Assembly (NCBI GenBank): GCA_027490595.1
Contig: JAIXXU010000003.1
Location: forward strand, 1-5,813
Length of the DNA stretch: 5,813 nucleotides
From: Pseudomonadota bacterium
GTDB taxonomy: Bacteria; Bdellovibrionota_B; Oligoflexia; Silvanigrellales; Silvanigrellaceae
Direction of reading: 5' to 3'
The position numbers and the translations under genes are program-made. Of the stretch, positions 1 through 5,813 are shown one piece after another. Within the stretch, counting starts at the first letter, position 1. Every line of letters starts with the position of its first letter. The notes beneath the pieces are model-generated. The model did no database searches and was not told where the DNA came from. It was given only the letters and a program-made list of their open reading frames with translations.

Positions 1-1328
1 AAGATAAATTCTTATCCATGAGCCTTTGGGACCATATCATTGACATCATCTATGCGCTCACAGGTAAACCTACAAAAAGAGCAAAACTGAAACAGTTGTT
101 TTCGGACTTACTCGATGACCAGCATCACTTCATAAAATGCGATCATAAATTAAACACATTAAAAGAACATATCAATAAGTTTAAAATCTTTTCAAAAATA
201 TACAAACTGGCTGATGAAAACTCAAAGCCTACGTTCACTATCAACGTGAGCACAGGACAAAATTTTTCTTATGAGTTTTTTTGCGCAAACAGAAGTGTCT
301 TTAAAAACTCCTACCAATGTAAAACAAATTCATTCGTTCTAAGTGCACAGGAGAGTCTACAAAAAGAACTTGAAAATGCCTTTGCATCTCTTTCCTATGA
401 TGATTGCCCATTAATTCAATCCACTTTAAGGACTCTTTTTCAAAAGCCACCTGAACCCTTCACAGCTCACAGACCACCAGCAATGCCCCCTATCGTTCCT
501 ATGAAAGATGAAGAAACCTGTTTGCCCACTCCCAGCAATGCGCACGAGCCCGTGAATCAGGATTTTCTAGAAACATTCCCACTTCACGGTTACGAACATG
601 GCCAAAAATATGATCCCTACGGTTTGGAACAATTGCGCACTGATTTTAGAAATGAAGTAGAAAAACTTAATGTCGACGCACTTTACGAACAATTTGAAAA
701 ACAAAATAAAAAAGTCGAAATAAAAAACAAAGATAGTATTGTAAATCTTAATTCAAAACTCATGACTATTACTGGCACTTTTTTTCAAAAATACAAAGAA
801 AAATTGGAATCTATTCAAAATCAATTCAATGAAAAATATGTCTCCTATAAATTAGTAGACTTGCTCATCAAACAACAAAAAACTAAACACACTATAAATA
901 AAAAAGAAATGGATTCACTAGATATTCAAGTTCAAATTGAGAAAGCTGTCAAAGATAGTGGTTTTAAAAATATATCATTTCTTTACACTATGAAAAATGA
1001 TGTCACTAAAATTGCAAAAAATTCCTGTGATTCATATGTTTCTTTTATAAAAGAAAATGTCATAGACACAACAGAAAACAATACCAGAATAATCAAGTAT
1101 GAGCCCAATGAAGCTACAGATGAACTTTTAGAAATCATCAAACTTGATTTATTTGTGAAGAAAAAGTTTGATAAAATATCAAAAATGTTTATTTCTATTA
1201 GCCCAGGTGGATCATTTTTTTACAATCTTGCCATTCAAGCATATAGTTTTTTTGGAGAACATATTGAAAAATTAGAGAAAATTGTGAAAGCACTAGAAGA
1301 ACACGCAAAGAATAATGCCACTGCGTGA
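1..1328 (+). CDS. Unrecognised hydrophilic two-part protein, possibly 5'-partial
   Basis: I do not recognise this protein. Numbering starts at the ATG at 18, giving 436 residues. That ATG has no visible Shine-Dalgarno sequence, and the frame is open back to base 3 (preceding codons read D-K-F-L-S), so the real start may lie left of the window. Residues 2-15 form a hydrophobic, possibly amphipathic helix; there is no convincing signal peptide or transmembrane segment. Residues 1-142 form one part. Residues 143-179 are a proline-rich linker (PPEP, RPPAMPPIVP, PTPSNAHEP). Residues 195-436 are strongly lysine/glutamate-rich and predicted helical, with likely coiled-coil stretches near 205-275 and 413-432. 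A more hydrophobic patch at about 390-412 (ISPGGSFFYNL) interrupts the second part. The DNA of the second part is visibly richer in A (many AAA codons). It converges on the SpoVR gene with only 13 bases between stop codons. A cytosolic scaffold or secreted effector is possible, but nothing here proves a function. Confidence 0.72.
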   Translation, partial: DKFLSMSLWDHIIDIIYALTGKPTKRAKLKQLFSDLLDDQHHFIKCDHKLNTLKEHINKFKIFSKIYKLADENSKPTFTINVSTGQNFSYEFFCANRSVFKNSYQCKTNSFVLSAQESLQKELENAFASLSYDDCPLIQSTLRTLFQKPPEPFTAHRPPAMPPIVPMKDEETCLPTPSNAHEPVNQDFLETFPLHGYEHGQKYDPYGLEQLRTDFRNEVEKLNVDALYEQFEKQNKKVEIKNKDSIVNLNSKLMTITGTFFQKYKEKLESIQNQFNEKYVSYKLVDLLIKQQKTKHTINKKEMDSLDIQVQIEKAVKDSGFKNISFLYTMKNDVTKIAKNSCDSYVSFIKENVIDTTENNTRIIKYEPNEATDELLEIIKLDLFVKKKFDKISKMFISISPGGSFFYNLAIQAYSFFGEHIEKLEKIVKALEEHAKNNATA

Positions 1329-1340
1329 AAGCTTTACGCA
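1322..1340. terminator. Small hairpin between convergent genes
   Basis: TGCGT at 1322-1326 pairs with ACGCA at 1336-1340. The loop contains the self-complementary AAAGCTTT, so the stem could extend with one bulged G. It starts inside the last codons of the left-hand gene and fills the 13-base gap before the SpoVR stop. A shared bidirectional terminator would fit the convergent layout. Neither side has a good T-tract (the plus side reaches only a late TTTTT near 1356), so intrinsic termination is doubtful. Confidence 0.3.
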
Positions 1341-1341
1341 C

Positions 1342-2865
1342 CTAATCCTTTGCAATTTTTGTTTGCACTCCGTCAAAACTTAGCAATCTTGTTTCTGCTT
1401 CGAGCACTGTTCTAATACTCACTGGCCTAGACCAAATCAGATAAATATTTTTTAAACATTCACTTGCCCAGTCAATTTTTAAATCTTTACCAAGATGTTT
1501 GTGCTCTAGTAAAAGCTCGCCTCTGTTTTTAAAATTTCCATCAACGACATCCACAATAGGCTGCCCAAAATTTGTCAATGCATCCAGCATCTGTTTTTTA
1601 ATAGAAAGAAAATCACGATTCTCAATGACAGTCTTACCTGTTCGCTTGTCTTGGGCCCACGTAAATAACCTAGCCTCATCACAAAAATCTTCATCAAAAA
1701 ACTCATCAATAAACGTTATGTCATTGTGAAGCTTTCGAACTTCAAATATTTTTTCACGCCCTTTGTTTTGTTTACTGTCCCATTGTTGTCGCACAGAAGG
1801 ATCATCACACCTAAAATACTCCACTCCAAACTGACCACGATTCCATCGTTTTTCAATATGCCTAACCAACTCAACTCCAATTTTATATGGATTTAATTTT
1901 TGCGAACTCATTTGCACAATACCAGCATAGTGATCACAATAATCAACCACCTCATGATCTTTGAGCATCATTTCAGTCATAATTTTTGAGTGCCAATAAA
2001 CAGCCCAGCCCTCGTTCATAATTTTTGTTTGACCCTGGGGAGCATAATAGTAGGCCTCTTGTCTAATAATAGTAAGTACATCTCGTTGCCATGAGTTTAG
2101 AGGAGCATGATCTAGCAAAAACTTTAGAACGTCACGCACAGGATTTTCTGGAAAAGATTTTTCTCGTTCTCGTTCTTTTTGTATTTTCTTTTTTTGTTCT
2201 TTTAAATATATGTCTGGATTGATAAATTCTTCCATATAGCTGCGGTGAGAAGGCAACTTTGGCAACACTGTATTTTGTAATTTTGAGAGGTCATCGTCAA
2301 AAGTTGATGTTCTCAATTTTACGGTTTCTTCTCGCTTTATGTAAGCACCATGCTGATCAATAAGATTCTCCAAAGACAAACAAACATCTATAAAATTTTC
2401 AACTTCATCATGACCTATCTCCTCAATATAACGTCTTATTCGGCTGCCATGATTAGCCATTTCATCTAACATTTTTCTATTTGAAAAAGAAAAACAGTAA
2501 TTATTTTTAAAAAAATCACAATGCCCATAAACATGAGAAATCACAGTTTTTTGATCGACCAATGAATTACTTCTTAACAAATAGGCATAACAAGGATTAT
2601 TGTTAATCACCATTTCGTAAATAAGTGACAATCCATATTCATAACTCTTTGATATATTTTCATACTCCATTCCAAAACGCCAATGGGGATATCTTGTTGG
2701 GAAACCTCCATAAGCTGCTATTTCACTCATTTGTTCATAATCAACCATTTCGAATATTGTAGGAAAAAAGTCTAGCCCACAGTTTCGAGCATGAGCTTCA
2801 ATTTCTTGTACGATGTCTTTTAATTCAGGAGTTAACTCGCTTGTTAATCGGGAATCTAGTGCCAT
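1342..2865 (-). CDS. spoVR: SpoVR family protein
   Basis: This is a full-length SpoVR-family protein of 507 residues; E. coli YcgB has about 510. Family motifs run in order: GGFPTRYPHWRFGMEYE at 53-69, YEMVINNNPCYAYLL at 83-97, HVYGHCDFFKNN at 111-122, then WQRDVLTIIRQEAYYYAP (259-276) leading into MNEGWAVYWH at 283-292, and NPYKIGVELVRHIEKRWN at 325-342. H111, H115, D117, E285 and H292 are conserved polar residues that look like a metal or active site; that reading is inference, since no reaction is established for the family. A charged Lys/Arg/Glu stretch (222-236) links the N-terminal part to the core. The HVYGHCDFF and NRKMLDEMANHGSRIR wording resembles Bacillus SpoVR more than YcgB. In Bacillus the gene affects spore cortex formation; in non-sporulating bacteria it belongs to a starvation-linked PrkA/DUF444/SpoVR group. 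It starts 2 bases after the upstream DUF444 stop and is surely co-transcribed with it. AAAGGAAA, inside the end of the DUF444 gene, serves as ribosome binding site 8 bases before the ATG. Confidence 0.95.
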   Translation of the reverse strand: MALDSRLTSELTPELKDIVQEIEAHARNCGLDFFPTIFEMVDYEQMSEIAAYGGFPTRYPHWRFGMEYENISKSYEYGLSLIYEMVINNNPCYAYLLRSNSLVDQKTVISHVYGHCDFFKNNYCFSFSNRKMLDEMANHGSRIRRYIEEIGHDEVENFIDVCLSLENLIDQHGAYIKREETVKLRTSTFDDDLSKLQNTVLPKLPSHRSYMEEFINPDIYLKEQKKKIQKEREREKSFPENPVRDVLKFLLDHAPLNSWQRDVLTIIRQEAYYYAPQGQTKIMNEGWAVYWHSKIMTEMMLKDHEVVDYCDHYAGIVQMSSQKLNPYKIGVELVRHIEKRWNRGQFGVEYFRCDDPSVRQQWDSKQNKGREKIFEVRKLHNDITFIDEFFDEDFCDEARLFTWAQDKRTGKTVIENRDFLSIKKQMLDALTNFGQPIVDVVDGNFKNRGELLLEHKHLGKDLKIDWASECLKNIYLIWSRPVSIRTVLEAETRLLSFDGVQTKIAKD

Positions 2866-2867
2866 AC

Positions 2868-3977
2868 CTACTTTCCTTTCCCCAAAAAAACTTTAAGAGC
2901 ATCCATAATTCCCTCTTTATTTTTTATGGAATGGGTTATGATTTTTTCATTATCATCCCCATAATGTTTGTTTAAATCTTTTAAAAACTGTCCACTGCCA
3001 TAACGGCTTTCTACTTGACCATAAGCAAACATATTACAAGAAGGTAACAAGACAGTGTCTAAAATATGAAATGAGTCAGACGTATCACTGCCACTCCAAT
3101 TATCTCCATCTGAAAAGTGAAATAAATAAATGTTCCACTCTGAGGCAGGATATTTTTCATTGATTATTTTTTCGCATAATTTAAACGCACTACTGATTAA
3201 AGTACCCCCGGATTCTTTGGTATGATAAAAGGTATTTTCATCTACTTCTCGAGCCGCCGCGTCGTGAACAATAAATACGGTTTCTAAATTGTCATAATTT
3301 AGTTTGAGCCAAGTATTTAGCCAAAATGCAGTCAGACGAACCAACTCCTTTTGTTCTTCTCCCATGGAACCAGAAACATCCATCATATAAATGATAACAG
3401 CGCTTGCCTCAGGACGATCTTCGACTTTAAATGACCTGTATCTCTTGTCCTCTTTGATGGGAATGACAATAGGATTAGAAGAAGAATAATCTCCCATACC
3501 AATCTGCCTTTTCAAGGCTTCTTTGAAAGTTCTTTTGAAATTCTTAAGACTTTCTGGTCCATTGCGAAGCAAACCTTGGTACTTATATTTTTTTTGAGAA
3601 ATGTTTTTTTTGCCCTTGTTATCAATGCGAGGAAGACCCAACTCATCTCCTAAAATGTCACCAAGCTCTTCTAGTGATACCTCAACTTCGAGGGCATGCT
3701 GTCCAGGTTTGTCACTAGCTTTTCCTTGGTTGGGGCCAGTCTGGGATTCGCCTTGGTCAATGGGCTCACCCAAATTTCCTTCCCCTTGCCCAAGACCTCT
3801 TTGTGGGTTACTTCCAAACTGAAAATGAGGAAGATCAATGCGAGGAAGAGGGATAGAAATAATCTTTTTCCCTTGCCTGCCAATAAGCTCCCCTGAGGAG
3901 ATGAATTTTTTTAAATTTTCTTTGATTTTTCCTCGAACTATCTTCCGGAAACGGTTGACATCGGTCTCCATTTTCAT
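2868..3977 (-). CDS. DUF444 (YhbH/YeaH, UPF0229) family protein with VWA-like domain
   Basis: This 369-residue protein is slightly shorter than Bacillus YhbH (about 390) and E. coli YeaH (about 430). The N-terminal 50 residues are basic and contain the family's SIPLPRIDLPHFQFG-type segment (41-55). A Gly/Gln-rich low-complexity linker follows (55-93), then EVSLEELGDILGDELGLP (99-116). Residues about 190-369 form a von Willebrand A-like domain. Its MIDAS metal site is readable as DVSGSM at 200-205, the Thr of SGGTLIS at 259 and SDGDN at 289-293. VWA proteins of this kind often partner AAA+ ATPases or kinases; for this family the genomic partner is the AAA-like serine kinase PrkA. The ATG at 3977 has a good Shine-Dalgarno (TGAGG) 7 bases upstream. 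A second in-frame ATG two codons later (3971) is possible but less well spaced. It is the first gene of a two-gene operon with spoVR, and no PrkA gene precedes it. The stop is TAG at 2868-2870. Confidence 0.93.
   Translation of the reverse strand: MKMETDVNRFRKIVRGKIKENLKKFISSGELIGRQGKKIISIPLPRIDLPHFQFGSNPQRGLGQGEGNLGEPIDQGESQTGPNQGKASDKPGQHALEVEVSLEELGDILGDELGLPRIDNKGKKNISQKKYKYQGLLRNGPESLKNFKRTFKEALKRQIGMGDYSSSNPIVIPIKEDKRYRSFKVEDRPEASAVIIYMMDVSGSMGEEQKELVRLTAFWLNTWLKLNYDNLETVFIVHDAAAREVDENTFYHTKESGGTLISSAFKLCEKIINEKYPASEWNIYLFHFSDGDNWSGSDTSDSFHILDTVLLPSCNMFAYGQVESRYGSGQFLKDLNKHYGDDNEKIITHSIKNKEGIMDALKVFLGKGK
2872..2880 (-). promoter_or_regulatory. Ribosome binding site of spoVR inside the DUF444 gene
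   Basis: The minus strand reads GAAAGGAAA here, with the AGGA core at 2877-2874, 8 bases before the SpoVR ATG at 2865. It overlaps the last codons of the DUF444 gene (encoding GKGK), so translation of the two proteins is probably coupled. Confidence 0.7.
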
Positions 3978-3982
3978 AGTAA
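3955..3982 (+). promoter_or_regulatory. Possible sigma-70 promoter for the glycosyltransferase gene
   Basis: A perfect TTGACA lies at 3955-3960, inside the first codons of the opposing DUF444 gene. The best -10 candidate at proper spacing is TAGTAA (3977-3982, 16-base spacer), which matches the TATAAT consensus poorly. A better TATAAA at 3990-3995 is too far away, with a 29-base spacer. The location is right for transcription into the gene at 4018, but the weak -10 keeps this tentative. Confidence 0.3.
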
Positions 3983-3984
3983 AA

Positions 3985-3989
3985 CCTCA
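3985..3989 (-). promoter_or_regulatory. Ribosome binding site of the DUF444 gene
   Basis: The minus strand reads TGAGG, 7 bases before the ATG at 3977. It supports that start over the ATG at 3971. It also forms one arm of the palindrome at 3986-3999, so a protein bound there or RNA pairing there would affect this gene's expression. Confidence 0.65.
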
Positions 3990-3999
3990 TATAAATGAG
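3986..3999. repeat. 14-base palindrome in the divergent gap
   Basis: CTCAT-ATAA-ATGAG is a perfect inverted repeat with 5-base arms around an AT-rich centre. It lies in the middle of the only 40 bases between two divergent genes. That placement suits an operator controlling one or both directions, but short AT-rich palindromes also arise by chance. No known regulator's consensus is recognised. Confidence 0.35.
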
Positions 4000-4003
4000 T
4001 AAT

Positions 4004-4008
4004 AGGAG
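4004..4008 (+). promoter_or_regulatory. Ribosome binding site that fixes a TTG start
   Basis: AGGAG lies 9 bases before TTG at 4018. An in-frame TAG stop at 4003-4005 overlaps it, and no in-frame ATG or GTG lies between that stop and 4018. The TTG is therefore the supported start of the glycosyltransferase. The next alternative, GTG at codon 3, is 15 bases away and would cut into the first beta strand. Confidence 0.75.
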
Positions 4009-4017
4009 AAAATAAAA

Positions 4018-5151
4018 TTGAAGGTGGGCATATTTCATACCGCATTTGTCGGAGACATTGTACTCTCAAGCCTTCTTGTTGAAGGCCTTTCCTTGGCAGG
4101 CCATAGCCTAGTTTATTTTACCAAAAGTCATTCTATACCTTTGTTTCTAAAAGATAAACGAGTTGAAAAATCTATCTGTATCGACAAGGGAAAAGGACTC
4201 TCAAAATTAATTCAAATTAAAAAAACAGCAAAACTAATTAAAGAGCAAAATCTTGATGTGCTTCTTGTGCCACATCGTTCGTCAACGTCTTCCTTGTGCG
4301 CATTTTTTTCTGGAGTCCCCAGCACCATTGGTTACAACGAGGCAAGTTTAAGCTTTTTATTTAAAAAAACGGTGCCCTATAAAAAAGAGGTACATGAATG
4401 CTTGAGGCTTCTTGAGTTTTTAGCGCCCCTAAAAACTCAAGAAAGTATTATAAAGAGTTGTATCAATTTAAAACGACCTTTATTTTCTTTTGCAGCAGAA
4501 GAGTTTGAAAATTTTAAGAGAAATTTTTATGCTAAAAAATTCTTTGCCTCGGACGAAAAAACAACAATATCAGGCCAAAGCATTCTAGAGAATTTTGCTA
4601 TCATTGCTGTAAGTTCTGTATGGGCCACAAAAAAATACCCAAATAAAAATTGGGCTCGCACAATATCCCTTTTGCTAAATCAAAAGCCATCACTTTTTTG
4701 TGTTTTAACTGGCGGCCCAGCTGACAGCAAAGATGTAGAAGACTGCGTGCAAGAACTCTCTAAAATATGCCCAAATAAATTAAACAGAGTCATCAACCTT
4801 TCAGGTCAACTAAATTTATTCGAATTTGCGATTTTTATTTCTTTTTCCAAGATGGTTATTTGCAATGATTCTTCTCCTACTCATTTTGCAGGAGCCTTTA
4901 ACATACCCACGATTACACTTTTTGGACCCACCTCTCCTTCTTTTGGTTTTGCTCCATCCTCACAGTGTAGTGTTTCATTAACGTTTGCTGACAACCATCT
5001 TGAGGAGAAACCCCTCGCTTGCCAACCGTGCTCACCCCATGGCCAAACCACATGCCCCTTATCCCACCATCAGTGTCTCAATGGCCTTCAACCTGAAACC
5101 GTAGCCAGGACTGCTATAGTTATTCTGGATGAAAGCAAGAATACGCATTAA
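4018..5151 (+). CDS. Glycosyltransferase family 9, LPS heptosyltransferase-like
   Basis: This 377-residue protein has the full two-domain GT-B layout of family GT9, whose members transfer ADP-heptose or related sugars to the LPS inner core on the cytoplasmic face of the inner membrane. The N-terminal Rossmann domain opens with GIFHTAFVGDIVLSSLL (4-20); G12 and D13 are the family GD pair. The C-terminal donor-binding domain begins near 193, with SSVWATKKYPNKNWA (199-213) matching the usual S-x-W-x-TK-x-(W/Y)P motif. GGPADSKDVE (232-241), NLSGQ (260-264) and VICNDSSPTHFAGAFNIP (280-297) follow, then LFGPTSP (301-307). The end carries a Cys/His-rich block at 335-353 with C335, C338, C346 and C353, a layout seen in some deltaproteobacterial heptosyltransferases. 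The exact acceptor, and WaaC- versus WaaF-like identity, cannot be told, so no gene symbol is given. Start is TTG; stop is TAA. It stands alone, diverging from the DUF444-spoVR operon, with no neighbouring LPS genes in view. Confidence 0.92.
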   Translation: MKVGIFHTAFVGDIVLSSLLVEGLSLAGHSLVYFTKSHSIPLFLKDKRVEKSICIDKGKGLSKLIQIKKTAKLIKEQNLDVLLVPHRSSTSSLCAFFSGVPSTIGYNEASLSFLFKKTVPYKKEVHECLRLLEFLAPLKTQESIIKSCINLKRPLFSFAAEEFENFKRNFYAKKFFASDEKTTISGQSILENFAIIAVSSVWATKKYPNKNWARTISLLLNQKPSLFCVLTGGPADSKDVEDCVQELSKICPNKLNRVINLSGQLNLFEFAIFISFSKMVICNDSSPTHFAGAFNIPTITLFGPTSPSFGFAPSSQCSVSLTFADNHLEEKPLACQPCSPHGQTTCPLSHHQCLNGLQPETVARTAIVILDESKNTH

Positions 5152-5299
5152 GTAAAATGACAAATAATTTAAAAGGTTTGCAATCTTCTGAACCACTCAT
5201 TTGAAAAAACACGTGGACATCAAACTAAAATCTGGTATGTCACTATTGCAAATGGGGCTCTTTAGTTTCTTCACTATTTGCTAAGAGTTCAAAAGTACG

Positions 5300-5326
5300 T
5301 TGATAATCGTTAGCTATAAATAGAAT
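5300..5326 (+). promoter_or_regulatory. Possible promoter for the right-edge gene
   Basis: TTGATA (5300-5305) and TAGAAT (5321-5326) resemble -35 and -10 boxes with a short 15-base spacer. The stretch 5311-5331 is very AT-rich with an overlapping TATAAA (5315-5320), so the exact -10 is uncertain. It sits about 20 bases before a strong ribosome binding site, as expected for this gene having its own promoter. Confidence 0.35.
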
Positions 5327-5335
5327 ATTTTCAAT

Positions 5336-5342
5336 AAAGGAG
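5336..5342 (+). promoter_or_regulatory. Strong ribosome binding site of the right-edge gene
   Basis: AAAGGAG lies 6 bases before the ATG at 5349. It is the best Shine-Dalgarno in the window and the main reason for calling the incomplete frame that follows a real gene. Confidence 0.75.
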
Positions 5343-5348
5343 TTTTGT

Positions 5349-5813
5349 ATGCCAAGTCCAGTAGGAACACGAAACATAACAACAAACGCAAGTGCTAGAC
5401 GTAATTCTGGGTATGGCTCTGCAAGTTTAACTAAACGTTCGGTTGAAACATCAACTACACAAAGTACCTCAGCACTCTTTCAAACAAGCCAGATCACTGC
5501 GAGTTCAGAACAGCAAGAGCTTCTTAACTTTGTAAATAATGTTAAACAGCAAGTAAGTAACAAAGAAACAAAAACTGACGCTGAAAGAGATGTTCAACGT
5601 GAATGTTTAAGAAAAATAGAAAGCTTTGAAGAAAAAATTCAGAACAATAATTTAGATATTTTTGAGACTATTCCCTTGAATAACCATAATACTCTGAGCA
5701 AAAACTTTTATAAGTTCCTTCTTGCCGGAAATACAACTGGGCCTAATCAAAGTGGCGGGCGAGTGATGATTGGAGGAGGATCTGGCCTCAATCAGGTATC
5801 TGGTGCAGGGGGG
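5349..5813 (+). CDS. Unrecognised Ser/Thr/Asn/Gln-rich protein, 3'-partial
   Basis: The reading frame from the ATG at 5349 runs 155 codons to the last base without a stop, so the gene is cut by the window edge. The start is well supported by AAAGGAG 6 bases upstream, and an in-frame TAA at 5304-5306 excludes a much longer N-terminus. I do not recognise the protein. Residues 1-53 are low complexity: 22 of 53 are Ser or Thr, with several Asn and Gln and few acidic residues. Residues 54-103 are charged and probably helical (SSEQQELLNFVNNVKQQ, then ECLRKIESFEEKIQNN). Residues 104-126 are mixed, with the aromatic run NFYKFLLAG. From 127 it becomes Gly/Asn/Ser-rich (GGRVMIGGGSGLNQVSGAGG). There is no N-terminal signal peptide or membrane segment. 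A disordered N-terminus with a Gly-rich continuation could fit a secreted effector or surface-associated protein, but this is speculation. No transcription partner is visible; it has its own upstream region. Confidence 0.75.
   Translation, partial: MPSPVGTRNITTNASARRNSGYGSASLTKRSVETSTTQSTSALFQTSQITASSEQQELLNFVNNVKQQVSNKETKTDAERDVQRECLRKIESFEEKIQNNNLDIFETIPLNNHNTLSKNFYKFLLAGNTTGPNQSGGRVMIGGGSGLNQVSGAGG

Larger units (their letters stand above)
5152..5348. other. Intergenic region with nested inverted repeats
   Basis: No credible gene was found in these 197 bases. TTTGCAAT at 5177-5184 is the exact reverse complement of ATTGCAAA at 5245-5252. Inside this pair, GACAT (5216-5220) matches ATGTC (5237-5241). 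A third imperfect pair, CTCTTTAG (5258-5265) with CTAAGAG (5281-5287), follows. None has a classical GC-rich stem with a T-run, so the glycosyltransferase terminator is not obvious. The right end holds a probable promoter and ribosome binding site for the next gene. Confidence 0.5.

Noticed and set aside
1322..1360. Strong intrinsic bidirectional terminator between the convergent genes
   Set aside because: Only a short 5-7 bp stem is visible and no adjacent T-run exists on either side, so it is listed as a low-confidence hairpin only.
1499..1729. Plus-strand open frame of 76 codons
   Set aside because: It lies wholly opposite the well-conserved spoVR gene, has no ribosome binding site or recognisable domain, and is a shadow frame.
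3601..3896. Two overlapping plus-strand open frames opposite the DUF444 gene
   Set aside because: They fall opposite the Gly/Gln-rich linker, whose biased codons leave antisense frames open. The products are Pro/Ser-rich with no family features.
3671..4038. Two minus-strand frames overlapping the start of the DUF444 gene
   Set aside because: They overlap the conserved DUF444 frame and each other. The one from 4038 begins inside the opposing glycosyltransferase gene, and neither resembles a known protein.
5157..5204. A 15-codon frame starting just after the glycosyltransferase stop
   Set aside because: It has no Shine-Dalgarno and no recognisable peptide, and its length is expected by chance in AT-rich DNA. 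The 10-codon frame near 5252 is rejected for the same reason.
1..5813. CRISPR array, tRNA/rRNA, insertion sequence or phage genes
   Set aside because: No regularly spaced repeats, cloverleaf-like segments, transposase motifs, terminal inverted repeats or phage structural genes were seen on either strand.

Overview
The window is AT-rich, bacterial and densely coded. An LPS-type glycosyltransferase (family GT9, heptosyltransferase-like) implies a Gram-negative cell with an outer membrane. The SpoVR and DUF444 proteins look more like the Bacillus/deltaproteobacterial branch of their families than E. coli YcgB/YeaH. With the AT-rich composition and the Cys-rich tail of the glycosyltransferase, this suggests an AT-rich proteobacterium, perhaps from Bdellovibrionota or a deltaproteobacterial lineage. 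That placement is inference; no rRNA or marker gene is present to settle it.

Layout, left to right. (1) 1-1328, plus strand: an unrecognised hydrophilic protein of at least 436 residues, whose frame stays open to the left edge. It has two lysine-rich helical parts joined by a proline-rich linker. (2) 1342-3977, minus strand: a two-gene operon transcribed right to left, with a DUF444/YhbH-YeaH protein carrying a VWA-like metal site first and SpoVR second, 2 bases apart. (3) 3978-4017: a 40-base divergent gap holding both ribosome binding sites and a 14-base palindrome. (4) 4018-5151, plus strand: a GT9 glycosyltransferase with a certain TTG start. (5) 5152-5348: a non-coding stretch with nested inverted repeats and a probable promoter. 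(6) 5349 to the right edge, plus strand: the first 155 codons of an unrecognised Ser/Thr/Asn/Gln-rich protein, still open at the end.

How they work together. SpoVR and DUF444 are known partners, usually encoded with the serine kinase PrkA (YeaG) in a starvation, stationary-phase or sporulation-linked module. Here PrkA is not in its usual place ahead of DUF444; the divergent glycosyltransferase sits there instead. The glycosyltransferase probably acts in LPS core assembly, and nothing but the shared intergenic gap ties it to the stress module. The two outer genes are orphans and are the most likely source of something undescribed. I see no CRISPR array, transposase, tRNA, rRNA, phage gene or recognisable defence system.
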